Shown in pieces: positions 52,554 through 61,979 of a DNA stretch of 64,000 nt; within the stretch, counting starts at the first letter, position 1, and every line of letters starts with the position of its first letter. The DNA lies in NCBI GenBank assembly GCA_963719805.1, contig CAVRDF010000001.1, positions 496,001 to 560,000 of the forward strand, in the 5' to 3' direction. The stretch comes from JAMXLO01 sp963719805 (lineage in GTDB: Bacteria > Pseudomonadota > Alphaproteobacteria > Acetobacterales > Acetobacteraceae). The notes under the pieces were generated by a model. It was not told the origin of the DNA and searched no databases. It saw only the letters and a list, made by a program, of their open reading frames with translations. The translations under genes and the position numbers were made by a program.

Positions 52554-53360
52554 ATGTCCACGCCATTGTTGTCTCGCCGCCCGCTGGCCGCGCTGGGTCT
52601 GACCGGTCTTGCCGCGGCCGCATTGATCCGCCCCGCTGAGGCACAGACCATCGACGACGTTCTGACCAAGAAGAAGATCCAGGTCGGTGTCTTGGTCGAT
52701 CTGCCACCGTTCGGCGTGGTCAACGCGAAGAACGAGTACGAAGGTTTCGATGTCGACGTGGCGCGACTAATGGCAAAATACCTAGGTGTGGACTGTGAAC
52801 TTGTCGCGGTCACCGGCCCGAACCGCATACCGTATCTGCTGACCGGCAAGGTTGACGTACTGGTTGCGACCTTCGGCATCACGCCTGAGCGCGCACGCCA
52901 GGTGCAGTTCTGCATTCCCTACAGCAGCATCGACATCGTCCTGATGGCTCCCAAGCCGGCAAATATCGCAGGCCCAGCCGATCTGGCGTCGCTGCGCGTC
53001 GGCGTGGCGCGGGCCAGCACGCAGGACACGGCAATAGCCGCCGTCGCGCCGCAGGGCACGCGCATCATGCGTTTCGATGATGACTCGACGACAGCGCAGG
53101 CACTCCTGTCGCACCAGATCGACGCCATTGGTGTCAACACCATCACGGCGCGCCAGCTTCAGACCATGAATCCGTCGGCCGACTACGAATATAAGTTTGT
53201 GCTGCGTCACCAACCGAACGGCATAACACTGCGCCGCGGCCAGAGCGACCTGCATCAGTGGGTCAACACCTTCATCTACTTCATCAAGAACAACGGTGAG
53301 CTCGACGCGATCCATCGCAAGTGGCTGAACGCGCCGCTGCCGGACCTGCCGGTGTTCTGA
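52554..53360 (+). CDS. Polar amino acid ABC transporter substrate-binding protein
   Basis: A 268-aa periplasmic binding protein (SBP family 3). Signal peptide LLSRRPLAALGLTGLAAAALIRPAEA, then IQVGVLVDLPPFGVVNAKNEYEGFDV, GKVDVLVATFGITPERARQVQF and LRVGVARASTQDTAI. The start ATG follows AAGGAG closely, which identifies it as the real start even though the frame is open from the upstream permease. The ligand is probably a polar amino acid. Confidence 0.93.
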   Translation: MSTPLLSRRPLAALGLTGLAAAALIRPAEAQTIDDVLTKKKIQVGVLVDLPPFGVVNAKNEYEGFDVDVARLMAKYLGVDCELVAVTGPNRIPYLLTGKVDVLVATFGITPERARQVQFCIPYSSIDIVLMAPKPANIAGPADLASLRVGVARASTQDTAIAAVAPQGTRIMRFDDDSTTAQALLSHQIDAIGVNTITARQLQTMNPSADYEYKFVLRHQPNGITLRRGQSDLHQWVNTFIYFIKNNGELDAIHRKWLNAPLPDLPVF

Positions 53361-53362
53361 TC

Positions 53363-54106
53363 GTGGCGGACGACGTCATCATCGCGATGGAAGGTGTCGA
53401 CAAATACTTCGGCACCTTCCGTGCCTTGCACGACATCAACCTTCGGGTGCAGCGGCGCGAGCGCATCGTGCTGTGCGGGCCCTCCGGCTCAGGCAAGTCC
53501 ACGTTGATCCGCTGCATCAACCAGATCGAGCATCAGGACAAGGGCCGCATCATCTTCGATGGCGCCGAGGTCGGGCCGCACACCAAGGGTCTCGACAAGG
53601 TCCGGCGTGAAATCGGGATGGTGTTCCAGCAGTTCAATCTGTTTCCGCACCTGACCGTGCTGCAGAACTGCACGCTCGCGCCGATGAAGGTGCGCGGCAC
53701 GACGCAGGCCGCGGCCGAAACCCTGGCACGTCAGCAACTGGAACGCGTGCGCATTCCCGAGCAGGCCGACAAGTATCCGGCGCAGCTATCAGGTGGTCAG
53801 CAGCAGCGTGTCGCCATCGCGCGCGCCCTGTGCATGCAGCCCAAGGTAATGCTGTTCGATGAACCGACCTCCGCGCTCGATCCCGAGATGGTCAAGGAGG
53901 TCCTGGAGACGATGATCGGCCTGGCGGAGCAGGACATGACCATGTTGTGCGTGACGCACGAGATGGGATTTGCCCGCAGCGTCGCGCATCGCGTCATTTT
54001 CATGGATGGCGGCGAGATCGTGGAGGAAGCGCCGCCGGACGAGTTCTTCGCCAACCCGCAGTCGGAGCGGACACGGTTGTTCCTGGGTCAGATCCTCCGC
54101 CAGTGA
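53363..54106 (+). CDS. Polar amino acid ABC transporter ATP-binding protein
   Basis: A 247-aa ATPase. Walker A GPSGSGKSTL (about residue 35), Q-loop MVFQQFNLFPHL, signature LSGGQQQRVAIARAL, Walker B VMLFDEPTSALDPE and the switch histidine in VTHEMGF are all present. The GTG at 53363 follows the SBP stop by 2 nt. It powers the permease pair of this operon. The next gene (MarC) is tail to tail with no gap. Confidence 0.95.
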   Translation: MADDVIIAMEGVDKYFGTFRALHDINLRVQRRERIVLCGPSGSGKSTLIRCINQIEHQDKGRIIFDGAEVGPHTKGLDKVRREIGMVFQQFNLFPHLTVLQNCTLAPMKVRGTTQAAAETLARQQLERVRIPEQADKYPAQLSGGQQQRVAIARALCMQPKVMLFDEPTSALDPEMVKEVLETMIGLAEQDMTMLCVTHEMGFARSVAHRVIFMDGGEIVEEAPPDEFFANPQSERTRLFLGQILRQ

Positions 54107-54763
54107 TCAGTGCGCGGAAAGCGGCTTCAGCACGTCCTCGACGCCAATGATCAGGATCTGCACCCCGATGCACAACAACAGGAAAGCCGAGATGCGCGTT
54201 ACGGTTTGGCTACCCGTCCGGCCCATCAGACGCGACAGCCGATCGGCTGAGCCGTAGGCAAACCAGATCGACAGAGCCACTGCGGCAGCGGCGGCGGTCA
54301 TGCCAAGGGAAAACCAGGCGAGCCCATCCAATGCCCTCGAATGACTTGCCCCAAGGGTTACTGCGACCGAGATGGTCCCTGGGCCGGTGGTGAATGGTAT
54401 CGTCAGCGGGAACATCGCAATGTCGTCCGCATTGGGCGATGACGTTGCCTGCCGCTCCTTGTGTGCCTCGCGCTGTTCCGGTGCGTTGAGCAGCGCCCAG
54501 GCATTCAGCGCCACCACAAGGCCGCCACCGATGCGCAGTGCAGCCAGGGTGATGCCGAAGAATGCCAGCACATAGGAGCCCGCCCATAGGGCCACCATCA
54601 TCACCAGCATCGAGTAGATCGCGACCCGCTTTGCCAGCAGGGCATGATCGTCGTCCGGGCGGCTGGCGATGACAGTGCGGAAGATGAAGGCGCCGCTGAT
54701 TGGATTGACGATGGAGAACAGCGCCGGAAAGCCGAGCAGGAATGCGTTGATACCTTCTTGCAT
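54107..54763 (-). CDS. MarC family integral membrane protein
   Basis: A 218-aa protein with six helices of the MarC/UPF0056 family (AFLLGFPALFSIVNPISGAFIF, LRIGGGLVVALNAWALL, FPLTIPFTTGPGTISVAVTLG). Function is not established; relatives were once linked to multiple antibiotic resistance without proof. It starts 5 nt after the amidase stop, so is probably cotranscribed with it. Confidence 0.92.
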   Translation of the reverse strand: MQEGINAFLLGFPALFSIVNPISGAFIFRTVIASRPDDDHALLAKRVAIYSMLVMMVALWAGSYVLAFFGITLAALRIGGGLVVALNAWALLNAPEQREAHKERQATSSPNADDIAMFPLTIPFTTGPGTISVAVTLGASHSRALDGLAWFSLGMTAAAAAVALSIWFAYGSADRLSRLMGRTGSQTVTRISAFLLLCIGVQILIIGVEDVLKPLSAH

Positions 54764-54768
54764 TCCGC

Positions 54769-56178
54769 TCAGGTGATCGAGGGCCGCTTGTCTGCCCAGG
54801 GTTGTGCCGTCTCCAACGCCGCCGATGCCTGCATCACGCCTAAATCGTCGAACCGCTTGCCGACGATTTGCAGGCCCACCGGCAGGCCGTCCGCTGTAAA
54901 GCCGCACGGCACGCTGGCTGCTGGGTTCCATGACATGTTGAATGGATAGGAAAATTCCGCCCAGGACAGCCAATCCCAGTCGTGATGCGGCCAGTGCTTC
55001 GGCATCAGCAGCTCAGCCGGAAATGCTGCAACAGACACCGATGGGGTCAGCAGGAAATCCCAGTCCTCGAACCAGCGATGGATTGCCGCGACATACCCCA
55101 GCTTGCGTTCCCGCATGAGCTGATAGTCGGCAACTTTGTAGTTTTGCGCGGCCTTGATGCAGGCGACGAGGCCCGGATCCATCTTGGCCTCCCACTTCGC
55201 CAGATGCTGCTCCAGCCGTGTCATGTGCGCCGCCCAGAAGAAGCGGATCATCTCCGGCCCTTCGGCAGCCCAGGGTGTCTTCACTTCCTCGACTGTCGCG
55301 CCGAGCGCGCTGAAGCGTGCGACCGTTGACTTCACTAGTGCCGCGACATCCGGATCGACGCGCGCCACGCCGAGATCGGGACTATAGGCGATGCGCTTGC
55401 CGCGGATGCCTTCGTGCAGCCGAGCCAGGTAATTCGCCGGGCCGGCCTCGCACGACGTGTGGTCGAGCGGATGCGGCCCGGACATCACCTCCAGCATCAA
55501 CGCGCTGTCGGCGACGGTGCGCGTCATCGGACCGATATGCGAGGTGAAGTCGCCGCTGCTCACCGGATAGTACGGCACGCGGCCGAACGTCGGCTTCAGT
55601 CCGAACACGCCGCAGAAATGCGACGGCATACGGACCGATCCCGCGCCGTCGCTGCCCTGGTGCAGCGCGCCAAATCCTGCCGCCGCCGCGGCACCCGCGC
55701 CGGCCGACGATGCACCGGCATTATAGCCGTATTTCCACGGGTTATGCGTGATGCCGGTCAACGGACTATGGCTGACACCGGTCCAGCCGAACTCCGATGT
55801 CGTCGTCTTGCCGATGATGATCGCGCCCTCGTCCTGCAACCGCGGCACGATCGGCGTGTCCTCATTCGGTTGGTTGCCGGCGAAGATGTTGCTGCCCATC
55901 TGCGTCGGCATGTCCTTGGTGATTGCAAGGTCCTTGATGGTAGCCGGCAGACCGTGCAGCCGGCCGATCCGTTCGCCTGTCATCAGCGCGGCTTCGGCGC
56001 GCTTCGCACCCGCCATCGCGGCGTCACTTGCCAGGTAGGCGAACGCATTTACGCGCGGATTCAACGCCTCGATCCGCGCCAGCGTCGCGGTCATCAATTC
56101 GACCGGCGAGAGCTTCTTCGTGCGGATCAGTTCGGCCAGTTCGACGGCCGGCGTGAAGGCGAGCGTTTCGTTGTCCAT
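54769..56178 (-). CDS. Amidase signature family hydrolase
   Basis: A 469-aa amidase. The Ser-cisSer-Lys triad is visible as the lysine in LPATIKDLAI (about residue 80), GASSAGAGAAAAAGFG and GSDGAGSVRMPSHFCGVFGLKP (about 150-180). C-terminal PCGFTADGLPVGLQIVGKRF is typical. It hydrolyses an amide bond; the substrate is unknown. The gene lies between an SDR gene (12 nt upstream) and marC in a minus-strand operon. Confidence 0.94.
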   Translation of the reverse strand: MDNETLAFTPAVELAELIRTKKLSPVELMTATLARIEALNPRVNAFAYLASDAAMAGAKRAEAALMTGERIGRLHGLPATIKDLAITKDMPTQMGSNIFAGNQPNEDTPIVPRLQDEGAIIIGKTTTSEFGWTGVSHSPLTGITHNPWKYGYNAGASSAGAGAAAAAGFGALHQGSDGAGSVRMPSHFCGVFGLKPTFGRVPYYPVSSGDFTSHIGPMTRTVADSALMLEVMSGPHPLDHTSCEAGPANYLARLHEGIRGKRIAYSPDLGVARVDPDVAALVKSTVARFSALGATVEEVKTPWAAEGPEMIRFFWAAHMTRLEQHLAKWEAKMDPGLVACIKAAQNYKVADYQLMRERKLGYVAAIHRWFEDWDFLLTPSVSVAAFPAELLMPKHWPHHDWDWLSWAEFSYPFNMSWNPAASVPCGFTADGLPVGLQIVGKRFDDLGVMQASAALETAQPWADKRPSIT

Positions 56179-56190
56179 TGTTGCCCCTGT

Positions 56191-56919
56191 TCAGTACGTT
56201 GCGCGTCCGCCGGAAATATCGAACGCCGCTCCAGTAGAGAAGCTGCATTCCTCGCTGGCAAGCCAACACACCAGCGAGGCTACTTCATCGATCTCGCCGA
56301 ACCGCCCCATCGGAATCTTCGACAGCATGAAATCGATATGCTGTTGCGACATCTGTGCGAACAGCGGCGACCGTCCTGCCGCTGGTGCGACGCAGTTGAC
56401 CCGCACGTTGCTGTTGACCAGTTCCTTGCCGAGCGACTTGGTCAGGCCGATGACGCCGGCCTTGGAGGCGGAATAGGCCGCGGCATTCGCGTTGCCTTCC
56501 TTGCCGGCGATCGAGGCGATGTTGATGATGCGGCCATAGTCATTGCGCAGCATATGCGGCACTACGGCGCGATTGCAGTAGAACACGCCGTTCAGGTTGA
56601 CATTGACCACGCGATCCCACTCGGCGACCGGGTAATCCCACACCGATGCAACCGTGCCCGTAATGCCGGCGCTGGCGACCATGATGTCGATGCGGCCTAG
56701 TGCGGTGGCCGTCTGATCGGCAGCGCGCTGCACCGCGTCGGCGTCGGTGACATCGAGCGCGATCTTGTGCGCGGAGTCAGCCGCGGTAAGCGCGGTGGGG
56801 TCGCGGTCCCACAGGCTGACCCGCGCGCCTTCGGCTGCCATGCGTTTGGCGATGCCCGCTCCGATCCCGGATGCGCCACCGGTGACAATCGCCACGCGGC
56901 CCTTAAATCGTTCTGCCAT
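56191..56919 (-). CDS. SDR family oxidoreductase
   Basis: A 242-aa classical short-chain dehydrogenase/reductase. The cofactor motif is TGGASGIG (about residue 13), NAG is replaced by VASAGITG, and the YxxxK pair is in YSASKAGVIG (about 150). A FabG-like or secondary alcohol dehydrogenase role is possible. The start is the second ATG of a pair after AGGGGAG. First gene of the SDR-amidase-marC set. Confidence 0.9.
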   Translation of the reverse strand: MAERFKGRVAIVTGGASGIGAGIAKRMAAEGARVSLWDRDPTALTAADSAHKIALDVTDADAVQRAADQTATALGRIDIMVASAGITGTVASVWDYPVAEWDRVVNVNLNGVFYCNRAVVPHMLRNDYGRIINIASIAGKEGNANAAAYSASKAGVIGLTKSLGKELVNSNVRVNCVAPAAGRSPLFAQMSQQHIDFMLSKIPMGRFGEIDEVASLVCWLASEECSFSTGAAFDISGGRATY

Positions 56920-57049
56920 CATCGCTCCCCTGATCACCTCGGCTCAGTCAAACCGTTCGGCATTTGTGAGGCAAGAGCGGCTGGGGCGGATATTGACGCG
57001 GCGAAGCTGGTTGCGGACTCTCGCGCCGAGGCAGACGTCTGATCATACC

Positions 57050-58516
57050 ATGACCCGCTACATCGGCGCGATCGACCAGGGCACCACCAGCACGCGATTT
57101 ATCGTCTTCGGCCGCGCAGGTGAGACGATAACGTCGGCGCGGATGGAGCACCGGCAGATCTATCCTCAGCCCGGCTGGGTGGAGCACGATCCGCTGGAGA
57201 TCTGGCGCAACACCCAATCGGTCATCGCCGAGGCGTTGCGTGGCGCCGGTCTGTCGTATCGTGACCTTGCCGCTATCGGCGTCACCAACCAGCGCGAGAC
57301 CGCGTTGCTGTGGGACCGCGCCACCGGCGCGCCAATACACAACGCGCTGGTCTGGCAGGACACGCGCGTCGATCCCTTGGTGGCGGAGTATGCACGAGAC
57401 GGCGGCCAGGATCGTTTCCGCGCACAGACCGGCCTGCCGCTCGCCAGTTATTTCAGTGCGCTGAAGCTGCGCTGGCTGTTGGACAATGTGCCGGATGCGC
57501 GCCGCCGCGCCGAGGCAGGCGATCTGGCGTTCGGCACTATCGACAGCTGGCTGCTTTGGCAATTGACCGATCAGCATCTCACCGACGTGACCAATGCCAG
57601 CCGCACGCAACTGATGAACCTGGCGACGCTGGACTGGGACACCGATCTGTTGTCCGCGTTCGCCATCCCGCGCGCTGTGCTGCCGCGCATTGCTCCGTCC
57701 TCCACAGTGTATGGACAAACGCATGGTGTGCCGATTGCCGGTATCCTTGGCGATCAGCAGGCCGCGCTGATGGGCCAGGCCTGCTTCGCACCGGGCGAGG
57801 CCAAGAACACCTATGGCACCGGCTGCTTCCTGCTGATGAACACCGGCGAAACGCCGGTCGCGTCAACCAGCGGCCTGATCACCACCGTTGCGTGGAAACT
57901 GGGTGAGCAAAAGCCGTGCTATGCCCTGGAAGGTTCGATCGCCGTCACCGGCGCGCTGGTGCAATGGCTGCGCGACAACCTCGGTGTGATCAAGTCCAGC
58001 GGAGAGATCGAGGCGCTGGCCGCATCGGTTCCCGACAACGGCGACGTTTACCTCGTGCCTGCCTTCTCGGGCCTCTACGCGCCGTACTGGCGGGCCGATG
58101 CGCGCGGCGTGATCGCAGGGCTGACGCGCTATGCCACCGCCGGCCACATCGCACGCGCCGCGCTTGAGGCCACGGCGTACCAGACGCTCGACGTGATCGA
58201 GGCGATGCAGCGCGATGCCGGCATCGCCATCAGCACGCTACGCGTCGACGGCGGCATGGTGGTCAACGCGCTGCTGATGCAGTTCCAGGCCGACGTTCTT
58301 AACGCGCCCGTGCTGCGGCCGCGCACGATTGAAACAACCGCGCTCGGTGCAGCCTATGCGGCGGGGCTTGCCGTCGGATACTGGCACGATCTGGACGATT
58401 TGCGCTGCAACTGGGGCGTAACGCACACCTGGGAACCGTCGATGACGCAGCAACACCGGACCGCCTTGATCGCCAAGTGGCGCAAGGCCGTCGAGCGTTC
58501 TTTCGGCTGGGCGTGA
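57050..58516 (+). CDS. glpK: Glycerol kinase
   Basis: Phosphorylates glycerol to sn-glycerol 3-phosphate. The 488-aa length is normal. Landmarks are GAIDQGTTSTRF (phosphate 1), the catalytic base region NTLVWQD-like HNALVWQDTRVD, GILGDQQAALMGQ and the adenosine motif LRVDGGMVVN. The start ATG at 57050 is where family sequence begins. There is no glpF or glpD next to it. It ends tail to tail with the next SDR. Confidence 0.97.
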   Translation: MTRYIGAIDQGTTSTRFIVFGRAGETITSARMEHRQIYPQPGWVEHDPLEIWRNTQSVIAEALRGAGLSYRDLAAIGVTNQRETALLWDRATGAPIHNALVWQDTRVDPLVAEYARDGGQDRFRAQTGLPLASYFSALKLRWLLDNVPDARRRAEAGDLAFGTIDSWLLWQLTDQHLTDVTNASRTQLMNLATLDWDTDLLSAFAIPRAVLPRIAPSSTVYGQTHGVPIAGILGDQQAALMGQACFAPGEAKNTYGTGCFLLMNTGETPVASTSGLITTVAWKLGEQKPCYALEGSIAVTGALVQWLRDNLGVIKSSGEIEALAASVPDNGDVYLVPAFSGLYAPYWRADARGVIAGLTRYATAGHIARAALEATAYQTLDVIEAMQRDAGIAISTLRVDGGMVVNALLMQFQADVLNAPVLRPRTIETTALGAAYAAGLAVGYWHDLDDLRCNWGVTHTWEPSMTQQHRTALIAKWRKAVERSFGWA

Positions 58517-59296
58517 CTACATGCCGATCGAGTAGCCGCCATCCACCGGGATTGCGGTCCCCGTCACGAAATCCGATGCCGGGCTGGCAAGGAACGCCGC
58601 TATCCCCGCCATATCGTGCGGCACACCCCAGCGAGCCGCTGGCGTGCGGTTCTCCACCCGCTCGTGTAGGCCCGCGACCTGTTCGCGCGCCCGCTTCGTC
58701 AGGTCGGTGTCGATCCAGCCGGGCAGCACAGCGTTCACCTGGATGTTGTCCCTTGCCCAAGCGGTGGCGAGACAACGCGACATCTGCACGATACCGCCCT
58801 TGCTCGATGCGTACGGAGTCGCATAAGGCGCGCCGAACAGCGACATCATCGACCCGATGTTGATCATCTTGCCGGCACCCTGGGCCTTCATCGGCGCATA
58901 GGCCGCCTGTGAGCACAGGAACGCACTGGTCAGGTTGGTGTCCAGCACGTGATGCCACTCATCCTCGGTGTAGTCCTGCGGCATCTTGCGAACCGACGTG
59001 CCGGCGTTGTTCACCAGGATGTCCAGTCTGCCGAATTCCGCCACCGTATCGGCGGCCAGCTTCACGCAGGCCGCCTTCTTCGTGACATCCGCTACTATGA
59101 ACGCGCACTTCGCGCCCAGTTCGCGCAGCGACGCAAGCGCCGGACCCGCCTTCGCCTCGTTGCGCCCGGCAATCACGATGGCAGCCCCACAGGACGCCAT
59201 CCCCTGCGCCATGCCGAGGCCGATACCGCCGTTGCCACCGGTGACCAACGCGACCTTGCCGGTTAGATCGAACAGCTTCATGTTGGCCATCGTCAT
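58517..59296 (-). CDS. SDR family oxidoreductase
   Basis: A 259-aa classical SDR. TGGNGGIGLGMAQGM (cofactor, about residue 15), NNAGTSVRKMP (about 94), and YASSKGGIVQMSR (catalytic YxxxK, about 160) are present; it ends with the usual PVDGGYSIGM. The ATG at 59296 overlaps the stop of the EF-G-like gene (ATGA). A 3-oxoacyl or sugar/polyol substrate is possible; not assignable. Confidence 0.92.
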   Translation of the reverse strand: MTMANMKLFDLTGKVALVTGGNGGIGLGMAQGMASCGAAIVIAGRNEAKAGPALASLRELGAKCAFIVADVTKKAACVKLAADTVAEFGRLDILVNNAGTSVRKMPQDYTEDEWHHVLDTNLTSAFLCSQAAYAPMKAQGAGKMINIGSMMSLFGAPYATPYASSKGGIVQMSRCLATAWARDNIQVNAVLPGWIDTDLTKRAREQVAGLHERVENRTPAARWGVPHDMAGIAAFLASPASDFVTGTAIPVDGGYSIGM

Positions 59297-61263
59297 GCCG
59301 CCCCGCGCTTCATTTCGGTACGCGACTCGGCCAGGTGATCGAATTTGCGGCGATAGGTACCCAGCCCAAGCGTCTGCGAACGAAGTTCGATGATCAGGTC
59401 GTGCAATTCGGCTTCCGGCACCAGCGCGACCACATCGTCCCACCCGGGCCAGCCATCCTTTTCCGAGAAGCCGAGGATCTGTCCACGCCGCCCTGTCAGC
59501 AGCCGTTGCGCGCGCGGGGTGAACTCGTTGGGCACGCTTATCGTCACGTGATCAACCGGTTCCAGCAGGATCGGCTCGGCCTTTGCCAGTCCTTCCTTCA
59601 TCGCCAGGCTCGTGGCGGTCTTGAACGCCATGTCGGAACTGTCGACCGAATGGAACCCGCCATCGACCAGCGTGACCGAGATATCGACCACCGGGAAGCC
59701 GAATGGCCCCTTCTTTGCCGATTCTTCCGCCGCTTCCTCGACAGCGGGGATGAAGTTGCGCGGCACCGCGCCGCCGACGATTTTGTCGATGAACGCGAAG
59801 CCTTCGCCACGTGACCGCGGCGCGATGTCGATCTTCACATCGGCGAACTGGCCATGGCCGCCGCTCTGCTTCTTCAAGCGTCCATGCTCGTGCACCGCAC
59901 GGCGTATGGTTTCCTTGAACGCAACCTGCGGCTTATGCGTCGCCACCTTCAGCCCGAAATCCCTAGCCAGGCGATCGACGGTTGCGTTGAGATGCATCTC
60001 GCCCTGGCCGTGCAGCACTGTCTCGCTGGTGTCCTGCTGCTGCTCCATCGACAGCGTGGGATCAGCCTCGCGCTGCTTCTGCAAGGCACCGCTGAGCTTT
60101 GCATCGTCCTTGTGATCGGAGGTCGAGATTGCCAGCGAATAGACCGGCGGCGGCGCCGCGGGAAACGGCAATTGCTCCGGCGTCGCGCTGGGCGCAACCG
60201 TGGCGCCGGTTGGCACGCCATCCAGCCGTCCTAGCGCAACCACGTCGCCTTCGCTCACGTCGGTGATCTTGGAAAGCTCGCCACCGGGCATGCGGTAAAT
60301 GCCGCCAAGCCGCGTGCCGCCGAGCGTCGCACCATCCTTGATCGAACCGCGCCAGATGCGCGCATAGGACAGCTTGCCGGTATGTCCCGCATGCACCGTC
60401 TTGAAGATCTGCGCTATCGGCGGCCCATCCGCATCGATGCTTTTGCGCTCCCTGGTCTCCGCGGTCATCGGCGTATCGTGCCGCAGCGCCTTCCACAGTC
60501 GCCGCACGCCGCCGGCATTTTCCGCCGAACCGAGCAGCACCTCGACCACCGCGCCTGCCGCCAGATCCTTGCGTAGATCGTTGTAGATTTCCGATGTCGT
60601 CGGTTTCACATCCTCCAGCACTTTCTCCAGCAGCACATCGTCGCGATCTGCCAGCACTTCGACCAGCTTGTTCAATGCATCCTGCTCATCGTCCTGCATC
60701 GTGGACGGAATCTGGATCAGCTCGGACGCCTGTCCCTTCCGGTATTTGTAGGCGCGCTCGCTTACTACATCGACATAGCCGCTGACTGTCTCGCCATCGA
60801 GTATCGGCACCTGGCGTAGTACCAGCGGTGAACGCGAGAACCCTTGCAGGGCCGCGAGCGTATCGCGCACGCTGCCTTCCAACGTCTCGATCTTGTTGAC
60901 GAACAGCATGTGCGGAATGCCCTGATCGTCGAGCAGCTTCAACAGCGGCGCCACGGTCAGGGCGCGTGCCGGGGTTGGTTCGCAAACCACGACGGCCAGA
61001 TCGACCATGGCGAGCGCGCAATTTGCTTCATGCGCGAATTCGATCGAGCCCGGGCAATCCAGTATCGTCCAGGAGTCGCCCAGGAAACTGCAATGCCCGA
61101 GGCGCACCTCGGTGGTCGCCGGCCGGTTGCGCGGGTCCGCCGGCTTCTTCACCGGGGCGCCGGCCGCATCCATCAATGCCTCGAACAACGTCGATTTGCC
61201 GCTGCTGTATGGGCCGACCAGCGCCACCGAGCGGGGACTTCTGCCGTTTTGTGTTCCTGACAT
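59293..61263 (-). CDS. Elongation factor G-like GTPase (non-canonical paralogue)
   Basis: A 656-aa translation-factor-like GTPase. The G domain is divergent: P-loop GPYSSGKST (about residue 17), G3 DCPGS instead of DTPGH, and G4 NKIE. Downstream are EF-G domain II to V features (GHTGKLSYARIWRGSIKDGATLGG, GQGEMHLNATVDRLARDFG, GGHGQFADVKIDI, GRRGQILGFS). It is shorter than canonical EF-G (about 690-700 aa) because of a reduced G domain. Altered G3 suggests a specialised function, for example in recycling or stress. ATG at 61263 follows AAGGGAGGG. Confidence 0.9.
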   Translation of the reverse strand: MSGTQNGRSPRSVALVGPYSSGKSTLFEALMDAAGAPVKKPADPRNRPATTEVRLGHCSFLGDSWTILDCPGSIEFAHEANCALAMVDLAVVVCEPTPARALTVAPLLKLLDDQGIPHMLFVNKIETLEGSVRDTLAALQGFSRSPLVLRQVPILDGETVSGYVDVVSERAYKYRKGQASELIQIPSTMQDDEQDALNKLVEVLADRDDVLLEKVLEDVKPTTSEIYNDLRKDLAAGAVVEVLLGSAENAGGVRRLWKALRHDTPMTAETRERKSIDADGPPIAQIFKTVHAGHTGKLSYARIWRGSIKDGATLGGTRLGGIYRMPGGELSKITDVSEGDVVALGRLDGVPTGATVAPSATPEQLPFPAAPPPVYSLAISTSDHKDDAKLSGALQKQREADPTLSMEQQQDTSETVLHGQGEMHLNATVDRLARDFGLKVATHKPQVAFKETIRRAVHEHGRLKKQSGGHGQFADVKIDIAPRSRGEGFAFIDKIVGGAVPRNFIPAVEEAAEESAKKGPFGFPVVDISVTLVDGGFHSVDSSDMAFKTATSLAMKEGLAKAEPILLEPVDHVTISVPNEFTPRAQRLLTGRRGQILGFSEKDGWPGWDDVVALVPEAELHDLIIELRSQTLGLGTYRRKFDHLAESRTEMKRGAA

Positions 61264-61333
61264 GCGGGCGCCCTCCCTTGAGCTGCGCCCCGATCCTAGC
61301 GAAGTTTTTGTGACAGGCGAGTCTGCTGTGCGG

Positions 61334-61846
61334 TCAGTCCACCAAGGCGTCGCTGTCCGCGCCCTCGAAGCCCTCCGCATAGGTGGCGAGCTTGTCGAGA
61401 GCCTTCAGTAAGCTACCCCATTCGGTGCGGCTCATGCCTTCCGCGAGTTGCTCCTCCAGCTCGCAGGCGAGCGGCACCATCCCCTGATGCACCGTGACGC
61501 CCTTGCGCGTGAGTCGCAGCAAGCGTCCACGTCCATCCTTGGGATCGTGCGTCTGCTTCAGCAGACCGCGCGCAACAAGACTGGCCGCCGCCCGGCTGAC
61601 CTTCACCTTGTCCATCGCCGTGGCTTCGCCGACCGCGCTTGGCGAGAGCGTTCCCTGTCGTCCGACCATGGCGAGCACGCGCCACTCCGGGATGCTCAGG
61701 CCATAAGCTGCATTATAACGCCGCGCGAACAGCCGTGAGACCCGGTTGGCCGCAACCGACAGTCTGTATGGCATGAATTCCTCGAGCCGGAATGCATCGC
61801 CGTTCATTGGCGACGCCCCGTTGTGCGTCGCGGTTTTTGATTTCAT
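61334..61846 (-). CDS. MarR family transcriptional regulator
   Basis: A 170-aa winged-helix dimer. DNA-binding region: YGLSIPEWRVLAMVGRQGTLSPSAVGEATAMDKVKVSRAAASLVARGLL with wing KDGRGRLLRLTRKG (about 50-118). The gene is divergent from the secernin-like peptidase gene, its likely target, and is 70 nt upstream of the EF-G-like gene on the same strand. Confidence 0.92.
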   Translation of the reverse strand: MKSKTATHNGASPMNGDAFRLEEFMPYRLSVAANRVSRLFARRYNAAYGLSIPEWRVLAMVGRQGTLSPSAVGEATAMDKVKVSRAAASLVARGLLKQTHDPKDGRGRLLRLTRKGVTVHQGMVPLACELEEQLAEGMSRTEWGSLLKALDKLATYAEGFEGADSDALVD

Positions 61847-61979
61847 TGGAAGCTACCTCCCAGTCTAGCGATGCGGGATATATCCTAGATGGCGGTCAGT
61901 GGAAACCGGTATGCCGCTACTGACACAACGGCGTCTTGGTCCTACACTTGGTGCGACAAGTAAAGCGAGCGGTGCGGAT

